In this document: in pieces, positions 51,631-60,100 of the stretch
How positions within the stretch are numbered: the first letter of the stretch is position 1
How the letters are laid out: the number at the start of each line of letters is the position of its first letter
Source of the DNA: Streptomyces sp. NBC_00094
GTDB lineage: Bacteria; Actinomycetota; Actinomycetes; Streptomycetales; Streptomycetaceae
Assembly: GCF_026343125.1 (NCBI RefSeq)
Contig: NZ_JAPEMB010000001.1
Coordinates: forward strand, 1,612,001-1,676,000
Direction: 5' to 3'
Length of the DNA stretch: 64,000 bases
Notes under the pieces: generated by a model
Told to the model about the DNA's origin: nothing
What the model saw: only the letters and a program-made list of their open reading frames with translations
Databases searched by the model: none
Position numbers and translations under genes: made by a program

Positions 51631-52697
51631 ATGCGGTATCCACAAGGGGGAGGGCTGACCCCCGAACGCCAGCAGTTCCGTCAGGAGTTACGGCTCAAGG
51701 CGGCCGAGCGGTTCGCCCGGGACGAGGCGAGTTCGGTGATCGCCAAGGACCTGCGGGTCAGCGTCCGCTCGGTGCAGCGGTGGCGGCACACGTGGGGCGA
51801 GGGCGGTCCGCGGGCTCTGCGGTCACAGGGTCCGGCGTCGCTGCCGAGGCTGAGTCAGGAGCAGTTCGCGCAGTTGGAGGCGGAGCTGGCCAAGGGGCCG
51901 GCCGCCCACGGCCGGGAGGACCAGCGATGGACCCTGAGCCGTGTGAAGACGGCGATCGGCCGACGCTTCCACCTGACCTATACGGTCCAGGGCGTGCGGA
52001 AGCTGCTGGTGCGTAACGGTTGGTCCTGCCAGGTTCCGGCCCGGCGCGCGATTGAGCGGGACGACGACGCGGTGGCCGGGTGGGCCCGGGAGGTGTGGCC
52101 CTGCGCGGAAGACTCGCGGCGGTGAGTGGAGCGTGGCTTGTCTTCGAGGACGAGGCCGGATTCTCCATGACGCCGCCGCAGGCCAAGACCTGGTCGCAGC
52201 GCGGCCGGACACCGGTGGTGAGGGTCCGCGGCCGTTCCCGCAGACGGATATCGATCGCGGCGCTGACCTGCTACAAACCCGGCCACCGCTCGAGGCTGAT
52301 CTACCGGCCGCGAAGGGACGACGGCCAGCGCGACGGACGCAAGAGCTTCTCCTGGCGCGACTACCGCGATCTGCTGATCGCCGCCCACCAGCAGCTCGGC
52401 GGCCCGATCGTGCTCATCTGGGACAACCTGAACGTCCACAAGGCCGCCGGACTGCGGGAGTTCGCCGAAGCCAGGGACTGGCTGACCATCTACTACCTGC
52501 CGCCCTACGCACCCGACCTCAACCCCGTCGAAGGGATCTGGTCCCTGCTGCGACGCGGCTGGCTCTCCAACGTCGCCTTCAGCACACCCGAACACCTCGT
52601 CCAGCGCATCCGCCGTGGCCTACGGCACATCCAGTACCGCAGTCACCTCATAGACGGCTGCCTCGCCGAGACCGGCTTGACCATCAGACCCACCTGA
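51631..52697 (+). CDS. IS630 family transposase in two frames
   Basis: The first frame (51631-52125) gives the N-terminal HTH domains: LRLKAAERFARDEASSVIAKDLRVSVRSVQRW and a winged helix FHLTYTVQGVRKLLVRNGWS. The second (about 52080-52697, a -1 shift) gives the DDE core: Asp in VFEDEAGFSM, Asp in IWDNLNVHKA and Glu in APDLNPVEGIW. The frames join near 52115 at gactcgcggcggtga, just before the first stop. This could be a programmed -1 frameshift or an inactivating mutation. Confidence 0.85.
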
Positions 52698-52699
52698 GC

Positions 52700-52729
52700 A
52701 GCCCAGCAACACCACGAGTTCAATCCCAG
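52700..52729. repeat. internal right end of IS630
   Basis: CAACACCACGAGTTCAATCC lies here, differing at a few positions from the two perfect outer copies. Confidence 0.8.
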
Positions 52730-52889
52730 TCGCCCTGGGAACGGTCGTGATCGGTGATGGTCCGCTGGCACTCTCCCGGCCACTCGTCTGCCACCCCCGG
52801 ACGCACGGGGGCGTGAACCAGGTAGGCGATCATCGTGTGATGGATACAGGTATGTGGCCGACGCTCCCGGACGCGGAACGGGATCAGTG

Positions 52890-53761
52890 AGCTCTTTCAG
52901 AGTGGCCACTGATCGGGTGACGGGCCAGCGTCCCGCAACGCACGAGGCTCCTGTGCCGTTGAGAGAGGTGTTCGACGTCTCAACTCATCAGCGCAGGAGC
53001 CTCGTTGGTTCCCTATCCTGCCGCACTCGACCTGCCTCATGCTCTGGTCGAGTGGGTATCCATGCTCATCGTCACCCGTGAGGGTGACCGCCGCTGCAAG
53101 CTGCCGCCCCACCAGCGTGCTCTTGTGGGCCTGGTCTACCTTCGCCGGCACGACACGCTCGCGCAGATCGCCGCCGGCTTCGGCATATCCGTCGGCACCG
53201 CCCACGCCTACGTCACGGCCGTCGTCGAGCATCTGTCCGGCCGGGCGCCCGGTCTCCTGCGGGTCCTGCGCGAGGCCGATCCGGACTACGTCCTGCTCGA
53301 CGGGACGCTCGCTGAGTGTGACCGGGTCGGCGACAGCCGGGCGGACTTCTCGCAGAAGCACCGCCGTCACGGCGTGAACGTGCAGGTCGTGGCGGATGCC
53401 GCGGGCAAGCTGCTGTGGATCTCGCCCGCGCTGCCCGGCCGCACGCACGACCTGACCGCGGCCCGTACCCACCGCATCATCCGGATCTGCGAACGCCAGG
53501 GCGTCCCCGTCCTCGCCGACCGCGCCTACATCGGCGCCGGCCCCTGGGTGACCACACCGATCAGACGGCTTCCCGGCCGGGACCTCACCACGACCCAGCA
53601 GACGATCAACCGGGCCCTGTCGGCGGCACGGGCGCCGGTCGAACGAAGCATCGCAAGGCTGAAGTCCTGGCGAATCTTCCGCCGGGCCCGCTGCAGCCCC
53701 AACCGCATGACCGCCATCGCCGCAGCCATCCTCACCCTTGAGCGTCAACGCTGAAAATGCT
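52890..53761 (+). mobile_element. IS5 family insertion sequence, 872 bp
   Basis: Ends AGCTCTTTCAG and (inward from the right) AGCATTTTCAG form inverted repeats. They are flanked by direct copies of CAGTG at 52885-52889 and 53762-53766, the target duplication. Excision restores an open frame, confirming the boundaries. A 10-bp stem GAGGCTCCTG / CAGGAGCCTC (52944-52953 and 52994-53003) lies before the transposase start. Confidence 0.85.
53005..53754 (+). CDS. IS5 family transposase (DDE_Tnp_4)
   Basis: A 249-residue transposase apparently starting at TTG (AGGAG 6 bases upstream). An N-terminal HTH ([38 protein letters not shown]) precedes the DDE core: Asp in [10 protein letters not shown], Asp in [11 protein letters not shown] and Glu in [14 protein letters not shown]. 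No frameshift is seen, so the element may be active. Confidence 0.9.
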   Translation: MVPYPAALDLPHALVEWVSMLIVTREGDRRCKLPPHQRALVGLVYLRRHDTLAQIAAGFGISVGTAHAYVTAVVEHLSGRAPGLLRVLREADPDYVLLDGTLAECDRVGDSRADFSQKHRRHGVNVQVVADAAGKLLWISPALPGRTHDLTAARTHRIIRICERQGVPVLADRAYIGAGPWVTTPIRRLPGRDLTTTQQTINRALSAARAPVERSIARLKSWRIFRRARCSPNRMTAIAAAILTLERQR

Positions 53762-54262
53762 CAGTGGGTTTACCTCCCCGGGCAGGCCCTGGGGCCGGTG
53801 CGCATGGATATGCATCGCGAGGAGGTCATCGCGGCTCTGGCCGCGCATGGGTTTGCTACGCAGTCCGACGGGCGCATCGAGGGGTGGGATTTTGTACATT
53901 TCGCTAAGGAATACAACCCGGTAATCAAGGCGGCTGTGGAGTGCTACTTCCACGAGGACGGGGAACTGGCCTACGTCCTCGTCGACGGCCGGTTTGGCCC
54001 ACAGGTGGCCTGTGAGGGGATTCGGCTCATCGGCCGCGTGCCGTCGCAGCTCGCGCAGGAGATGGAGGACTACGCAACCGAGCACGACACCGGCATCCAG
54101 TTCAGTTACGGCGGCGACTGCTTCTGCGACGGCTTCCAGCTCGAAATCGGCGCCCAGCGTGCCGGCGACCACGTTGTGTCCTGGGCCCTGTTCTTCATCG
54201 CCGGAGAGGACCCCTCTCTCCCACGCGACGCCGCGCCCACGGTGATCTGGCACCGCTGGTAG

Positions 54263-54291
54263 ACGACACCACGAGTTCAACCTCAGTAACC
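54263..54291. repeat. right copy of perfect 29-bp inverted repeat
   Basis: Exact reverse complement of 51562-51590, including the TA at 54287-54288. With the left copy it bounds a 2.7-kb unit holding the IS630 transposase and the split cargo gene. Confidence 0.85.
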
Positions 54292-54559
54292 AGCTCACTC
54301 CACGTCACCAGACCGCTTGACAAACATGATTGGGAATCAGTCAAGTCATGTGTCGGTTTTGAAGTTGTCGGGTTCACAGAATCCCCTCCGGGATCCGAGG
54401 CAGCACTCCCCTGGACACGCCCAATGGACCCGTCGGCCAGGGAAGAGACGTCCTCGAAAGCATTGGCCGCAATGTGGGTAACCTGCACGAGCCAGCGGTC
54501 GGCTTGACACCTGCCACAGTCCGGTGATCGCGGGCAGGAAACAAGCCGGTGCCGTCCGT

Positions 54560-55010
54560 ATGGCGCCACTCAGCGGCGAAACGCCGCTGTCGTTTCTGAG
54601 TCGCCTACCAGACGGCCTTCGCGTCGACGTAAAGGGTCTGATCATGGCGCTGGCCGACGGCGAGCGCGCTCTACATTCCTGCGGCAACATGCACCCCGAC
54701 GGGGAGGTCTACCTCGCCGCTGAGACCTGGTCCCGTCTCGCTCAGTTCCGCCAGGTCCCCGAGGCGCACCTCGAGCGGGCGCTGCCGGCGTGGAGATAGC
54801 GCCCGCAGGCGAGGAATGCGCCTGCGGCTCAGTTCCGGTTCGCCTCGACCGTACCCCGCCACAGGCGTGGAGTGCCGGCTGTGCTCTGCGGCGCCTACAA
54901 GGACGGCTGCGATGTTACACCGGTATCTGTCTCCGTCGGCCCGGTCTGCCTGCGGCATCAGCAGTGGTTGGCAGACACGCAATGTGTGGGCAGGACGACG
55001 CTCCTGAACG
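54560..55010 (+). pseudogene. degenerate TniQ-like gene
   Basis: The first frame starts MAPLSGETPLSFLSRLPDGL, the typical TniQ N-terminus, and continues to a stop at 54799 after ERALPAWR. Shifted frames then give GVECRLCSAAP or VPAVLCGAYKDG with VCLRHQQWLADTQCVG, which look like the TniQ zinc-ribbon (CxxC and CxxH). At least two frame changes are needed, so it is broken. TniQ proteins assist Tn7-like and related transposition. The 54292-54523 upstream stretch shows only a CTTGAC/GTCAAG inverted repeat (54316-54345). Confidence 0.45.
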
Positions 55011-55215
55011 TGCAGATGGGTCTGGAAGGGAGGGGCCACCAGAGGCGATGGTGGTGCACCGGCGGCTGGTGCGGCGACACCACTGTTCTCCCAGGCGCGG
55101 AAGTGGAGCAGTCCGTGGTCGCCTCCTAAGGGCTGTCCCGTAAACGATCTTCAGAGGGCGACGCGCGGTCCAGCACGCGGCCTTGCTGGGCCCTCTGCTC
55201 GTGTCCTGCCCCGCT

Positions 55216-55533
55216 TCAGGCCCGTGCGGGGAAGTCAGGATGGTCGGCGTAAGGCGAGGCAAGGTCACGTAGGTCGTGGCACGGCCAGGGGTCGCGGGCG
55301 TGACGGGCCAGGATGCGCCGCTTGGCTTCGACCTCGCGTAGGACGCGGGCCGGGTCGTGCAGTGCCACATGCAGAGCAATCGTGGGGTGGAATCCGGAGA
55401 GGTCAACCTGGCAGAAGTCGACCGTGTGTCCGTGGGCAGACCATTCCCCGCATCCGTCGCCGTCGCAGCGTCGTGCCAAGTCGGCCTCCTCGTCGAGCCG
55501 CGCCTTGAGAAACTTCACCAGCTTTTCAGTCAT
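55216..55533 (-). CDS. DUF6221-type protein inside the IS
   Basis: A 105-residue protein MTEKLVKFLKARLDEEADLARRC...ALHDPARVLREVEAKRRILARH, the DUF6221 pattern common in Streptomyces genomes and phage- or plasmid-related regions. CDGDGCGEW offers cysteines but no complete metal site. Function unknown. It lies between the IS left end and the transposase, transcribed away from it. No clear Shine-Dalgarno. Probably a passenger rather than a transposition gene. Confidence 0.8.
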   Translation of the reverse strand: MTEKLVKFLKARLDEEADLARRCDGDGCGEWSAHGHTVDFCQVDLSGFHPTIALHVALHDPARVLREVEAKRRILARHARDPWPCHDLRDLASPYADHPDFPARA

Positions 55534-55575
55534 GGGAGCATTCTCGACGTTGTGTCGGCACCATGAAACGATCTT

Positions 55576-56346
55576 GTGGTGTCTGGTGTGATCACGGCGT
55601 CGGAGTCGTCCTGGATAACCCCGTTCACGGGGCTGAGCCCACGTGTCTTCGGCAAGTTGGTGACTGAACTGCGCCGCGAGGGTGCGGATCCGGTGCGCAA
55701 GGGCCGCCCGTGGTCCCTTCCGCTGGAAGACCGGGTGCTGCTTGTCGCGGCGTACTGGCGCACGAACCTCACGTTGCGCCAGCTTGCCCCGCTCTTCGGG
55801 ATCTCGAAGTCCGCGGCCGACCGCATCATCGATGACCTCGGCCCGTCGCTCGCGCTGCAGCCCCGCAAGCGATTCCGCAAGGACACCGTGCTCATCGTGG
55901 ACGGCACTCTGGTGCCCACCCGCGATCACACCATCGCCGAGCAGTCCAAGAACTACCGGTACTCCACCAACCACCAGGTTGTCATCGACGCTGACACCCG
56001 GCTCGTCGTGCTGGTCGGCCGGCCGCTGCCCGGCAACCGCAACGACTGCAAGGCGTGGGAGGAGTCCGGTGCGAAGGCCGCCGTCGGCACGACCACGACG
56101 ATCGCCGACGGCGGCTATCCAGGCACCGGGCTCGTCATGCCCCACCGCCGCCGCAAAGGCGAAGAGCTGCCCGACTGGAAACAGGCCCACAACAAATCCC
56201 ACAAACAGGTCCGAGCCCGCGTCGAGCACGTCTTCGCACGCATGAAGACCTGGAAGATCCTCCGCGACTGCCGCCTCAAGGGTGACGGCGTCCACCACGC
56301 CATGCTCGGAATCGCCCGACTCCACAACCTCAACCTCGCCGGATAG
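55576..56346 (+). CDS. IS5 family transposase
   Basis: A 256-residue transposase. The N-terminal HTH_Tnp_4 region (LSPRVFGKLVTELRREGADPV..., LTLRQLAPLFGISKSAADRII) leads to the DDE core: Asp in VLIVDGTLVPTRD, Asp in RNDCKAWEE and Glu in RVEHVFARMKTW. The start is probably the GTG at 55576 or a nearby GTG/ATG. Intact, so the element may be mobile. Confidence 0.9.
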   Translation: MVSGVITASESSWITPFTGLSPRVFGKLVTELRREGADPVRKGRPWSLPLEDRVLLVAAYWRTNLTLRQLAPLFGISKSAADRIIDDLGPSLALQPRKRFRKDTVLIVDGTLVPTRDHTIAEQSKNYRYSTNHQVVIDADTRLVVLVGRPLPGNRNDCKAWEESGAKAAVGTTTTIADGGYPGTGLVMPHRRRKGEELPDWKQAHNKSHKQVRARVEHVFARMKTWKILRDCRLKGDGVHHAMLGIARLHNLNLAG

Positions 56347-56414
56347 ACGGGCAGTCGGGTTGGTCACCGACCACGTCCACACGGCTCAGAGATCATTTAC
56401 GGGACAGGACTTAG

Positions 56415-56690
56415 TGGGATGCACACTGGCCGGCCGAGGAGGCGTGGCCAAGATGCCCTGAAGGGGTACGCCGAGACCTGCGAGTCCTCTGTCGTCCATT
56501 CCACGCGTAGCCGCTGGGCTTCGGCCGGGTTGCGGCCGGAGCACGATGAAATGCTGCCGGCCACGGTTCACTCCCCGTCGACCAGCAGCACCCCACCGCA
56601 TATAGATACGAGTGACCGGGGTTCAAGAACCCTCTTTACACGGGCCCATTCAATGCGGCCAGTAGCCAGCGCCACCAGTCCGGAAATGAC
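56415..56690. other. gene-free spacer between IS and immunity candidate
   Basis: Nothing recognised. A hairpin GGGTTCAAGAACCC near 56622-56635 followed by CTCTTT could act as a terminator on the plus strand. Confidence 0.45.
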
Positions 56691-57104
56691 TCACTTAAGG
56701 AATACTAGTTGCCCGCCAACCTCGAAATCCGTCCAGAGCACAGTGGCTCCTTGCGACTCCCCCAACCAGAACGTTGCCGCACACCCCGAATCGAACCGAA
56801 GGAAAACAGCAGTCGCCCCGCCCGATTCCCGCGCCTCCCAAGTTCCGACCCCGCCAGCAGGACCCGAGGTTTCCGTAGCGCACTCAAAGTAGTTTGCACC
56901 CAGACTGCGCGCCTCGAACTTATTTTCAGACTGAAGCGTGAGGCTCGATTCCCCACCTTTCCACTCCCTGGAAAGGAAATCTGAATCACGAATAACCCCC
57001 TTGGGATACTTGACCCCCGAATCCTCCAGAGTTGCACAGGAAGAAACAACAGGAAGGAGCACGGCGAGCAGTATTCCTCGCACCACAATTCGACCCATCA
57101 GCAT
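56691..57104 (-). CDS. lipoprotein, candidate RHS toxin immunity protein
   Basis: A 137-residue secreted lipoprotein: signal GRIVVRGILLAVLLPVVSSC with lipobox VSSC at about residue 21. The mature part has a SSLTLQSENKFEARSLGANYFEC strand pair and a TWEARESGGATAVFLRFDSGC core, a small beta-rich domain without a known family. The ATG at 57104 is chosen because the lipobox then sits at normal distance; an earlier in-frame start exists at 57173. It begins 91 bp behind the RHS toxin on the same strand and shares its lower GC, the usual position of an immunity gene. Confidence 0.6.
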   Translation of the reverse strand: MLMGRIVVRGILLAVLLPVVSSCATLEDSGVKYPKGVIRDSDFLSREWKGGESSLTLQSENKFEARSLGANYFECATETSGPAGGVGTWEARESGGATAVFLRFDSGCAATFWLGESQGATVLWTDFEVGGQLVFLK

Positions 57105-57195
57105 TCTAGTTTCCACCCACCCTTTCGCGCCAAAAGTGGTCACCCTCACGAAAGTGAGAGCGACCACCCTCACGCTACGTCCAGACCCCGATACT

Positions 57196-60100
57196 TCAGA
57201 AGTATACTGTGGTCCGGAAAGTAATAGTCATGTCATGCGACTTCATGGCGCCACCGAAAGCGATAATTCCGTCATTGTCGACCCATCTCTGAACGAAACG
57301 CTCAGAAGGAGTTCCATAGCCGGTCGCTATATGCGCAAAGGACGAAACGGTCATCGAATTCTGAATCGTGATCCTCGCCTGAATTCCACGCGAATTCGCC
57401 CGGAGAATCTTGTACTTCGCGGTATAAGATCCCATGACAGCCGTCCCTACGTTGTGATCACCAGTGATCATTGAGGCTATGTCGCGGGCAAACTGCCCCC
57501 CCTCATCCCCGCCTGCCGCAATGGAGTTCGGCTTCAAGGATCCTTCGGTTCGACCATTGAAAATGAACGCCTTAGCGATCTCCACCCTTTGGGCAGCCGT
57601 GACATCCGATCGCAATATTTGCTGCGCCACCTTACTATCCTCGCCGTACGTCACGTTGCGCTCGAGTCCACCGAGTGCCCATTGCATGCCGACCTTGACG
57701 AGTCCATCTTGACCCCCTCCAAGAACGGCGTCCTGCGGATTGCACACCAAATCAATTGGCATCATGGAGCAGTCGCTCTCCTGCAGATACTCCGGACTAG
57801 CCACATACGGCGGAATGTAGGGCAACTGTACGGGCTTCGGTCCAATTATCGGGACATTCGTTACCGCTCCACCTCCAGTGCCACAGTAGAGAGTGCCGCA
57901 CCTGGACGGCGCGGTCGGTGTCGAGGAGCCGTCACTGCCCGAGGTGCTCGCTGTGCCCGAATCGGAGTTCCCGCCCGTGCTGGACGAAGGCTGAGGCGTG
58001 TACGTGCTGGTCGCCGGGGTACAGGAGTTTCCATATGCACTACACACTTCTTGCAGCCCCGTCGGGTCCGATGTCGTCGTCGGGTGCTGGTTCGCGTAGC
58101 TGTACCCGTTGAGGGACTGGTGCTGGTCAAGTGACAGGATCGGGTCGATGCTGATGAACTGACCGAGGGTTGGGTCGTATTCGCGGGCACCGATGTGAGT
58201 GAGATTGGTACCGGCGTCGGTGGGCTTTCCGAGGAAAGTCTTGTCGTCGGGCCAGGTGCCGCTGGTGGCACCTCGGGTGGCGCCGAAGGGGGTGGTGTAG
58301 CGCTTGGTCAGGGTTTGGGTGGCGTCGGCGGTGAGGGAGAGGTTGCCGGTGTTGTGGTGGTCAGTGGCGAGGAAGTGGAGTTTCTCGGTGCCGGTTTCGT
58401 TGGTGCGCAGGGCGATGGTGGAACCGGCCGCGGTGTAGTAGCGGTTGGCCCATTTCTTGGCGCCCTTGAGGTGGACCTCGGTGGCGCCAAGGTAGAGGAC
58501 GGTCTCACCGCTGGTGCCGGCGGCACGGCGGATCAGGAGCTGACCGTCGGCGTCGTAGAGGTAGTCCGTGGTGGCGGTGCCTTCGGCGAGCTTGGTGAGC
58601 TTGCCTTCAGTGGACCAGGTGAGGGACTGGGTAGTGGTGCTGCCGGCTGCTTCGACCCGGGTGGTGGTGTTGCCCATGGCGTCGTAGGTGTAGCGGGTGG
58701 TCTCGTCGGTGCAGTTGCCGTCGGTCGTGGTGGCCTTCAGCGCATGCGTGCGGGGGCTGTTGTAGCAGTAGGTGCGGGTGACCGGAGTGGCGGTGTTCTG
58801 CTTCTCCGTGGCCCGCTGGCCCGCAGCGTTGTAGGTGTAGGAGGTCCAATAGGGGGCGGCTCCGCCGAGGTTCGCCACGGTACGGCCCGTGGTGCCGCAG
58901 TTGGCAGTCTTCGGGGTCCAGGCTTCCATCAGGCGGCGCTGGCCATCGTAGGTGAAGCACTGGAAGTCGGCGCCGTTGCCTGTGTTGGCATAGTCGAAGG
59001 TCGACGTGACATTACCGGCGGGGTCGTAGGTGTAGGTGGTGTCGCGCACCGCGCCGCGGGTCTGGTCATCGACGTCCGCGTCGGTCAGACGGCCGGTGCC
59101 CTCCTCGTAGAAGTTGGTGAGGAAGACCTTCTTGGTGCCGATGGCGGTCGATGGGCCCAGCGTGAGCTGCTGCACCTGGCCCAGGTCGGCGTAGGAGGCG
59201 CCCAGCAGGTAGCCGGATATACCGGAGAGACCAGTGGGCAGACCGTAGCTGTTGTAGGCGGTGCTGACAATCTCCTTGGCGAGGCCGCCGGCCGCCGGTT
59301 CAGTGGTGCTCTTGATGGTTCCGTCGATGCGGTAGTCGACTTCCGCAGTACTTGTGGCGGTGACGGCACCGGAGGTGACCAGCGGGTCGTCGGACGGGAG
59401 CGTCAGTGTGGTGGAGGTGGCCCGGCCCATGGAGTCGTAGGCGGTGACCTTCTTCGTGTAGGTCTTGCTGCTGGTCTGGCCCTTGCCGCCGGTGTAGCGG
59501 ATGGAGGCGTCGGGCAGGCCCCTGAGGAGCGAGTCGTAGGTCCACTCCGCGAGGCGGTTGGCATCGGTCGCGCTGTTCTGCCACAGGCCGGTCTTGCGGC
59601 CGATCTCGTCGTAGCCGTAGACGAGTACCCGGTTCGCCGCGTCCTTGGTCGTCTGGATCTGGTCGAGATCGGTGTAGGAGGTGGCTGCCGTTCCCTTGTC
59701 GGGATCGGTCGCGGTGTCCTGCCGGCCGTAGAGGTCATAGGTGTACGACCACTTGGCACCGTCCGGGCCGGTGACCTGCTTCTGCCCACCATCGCGGAAG
59801 TAGCCGTACTTGACGGAGGTGTAGGAGGTACCGGAGGTCGCACCGTAGGCGGTGTCGTCGGGCTGGGCGCCCGCATACGTGCGGGTCTCGGTGGTGCGGC
59901 CCAGGGCGTCGGTGATGGTGCGGGTGGCAGTGCCGCCCTGCTGCGCGGTGGCGGCCACGGAGTCACCCGTGTAGGTGGTGACGACCGGGGCGAACTTCGG
60001 CACGCCCTTGACCAGAAGCATCGACTTCACCTGCCGACCAAGGCCGTCGAACTCCAGCCGCGTCTCCTGAGGTGCGCCACCGTTCTCGGCACGGACCCAG

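Larger units (their letters stand above)
51567..52729 (+). mobile_element. IS630 family insertion sequence
   Basis: Left end CTGAGGTTGAACTCGTGGTG and right end (52700-52729, reading inward CTGGGATTGAACTCGTGGTG) are imperfect inverted repeats around the transposase. A TA dinucleotide abuts the left end, as IS630 elements duplicate TA. The bases after 52729 are TC, not TA, so the right junction is not a normal one. Confidence 0.8.
52852..54262 (+). pseudogene. 177-codon gene split by an IS5-type insertion
   Basis: Removing 52890-53761 and one copy of the 5-bp duplication CAGTG joins ATGTGGCCGACGCTC... at 52852 in frame to CAGTGGGTTTACCTC at 53762, giving MWPTLPDAERDQWVYLPGQA and onward to IWHRW at 54262. 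The product is a 177-residue acidic protein with a GPVRMDMHREEVIAALAAHG segment and Cys/Gly-rich SYGGDCFCDGF; it resembles small immunity-like or uncharacterised actinobacterial proteins, but I cannot name it. Its stop directly abuts the outer inverted repeat at 54263, so it lies inside the IS630-bounded unit as cargo. Confidence 0.7.
55126..56414. mobile_element. IS5 family element carrying a DUF6221 passenger gene
   Basis: Terminal inverted repeats CTAAGGGCTGTCCCGTAAAC (55126-) and, inward from 56414, CTAAGTCCTGTCCCGTAAAT enclose 1,289 bp. Inside are a transposase gene on plus and a separate 105-residue gene on minus, between the left end and the transposase. A target duplication could not be assigned because CTAAG appears to belong to the ends. 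Confidence 0.75.

Noticed and set aside
56610..56650. tRNA-like T-loop sequence ggttcaagaacc
   Set aside because: It is a short perfect hairpin, and no acceptor, D or anticodon arms could be fitted around it.
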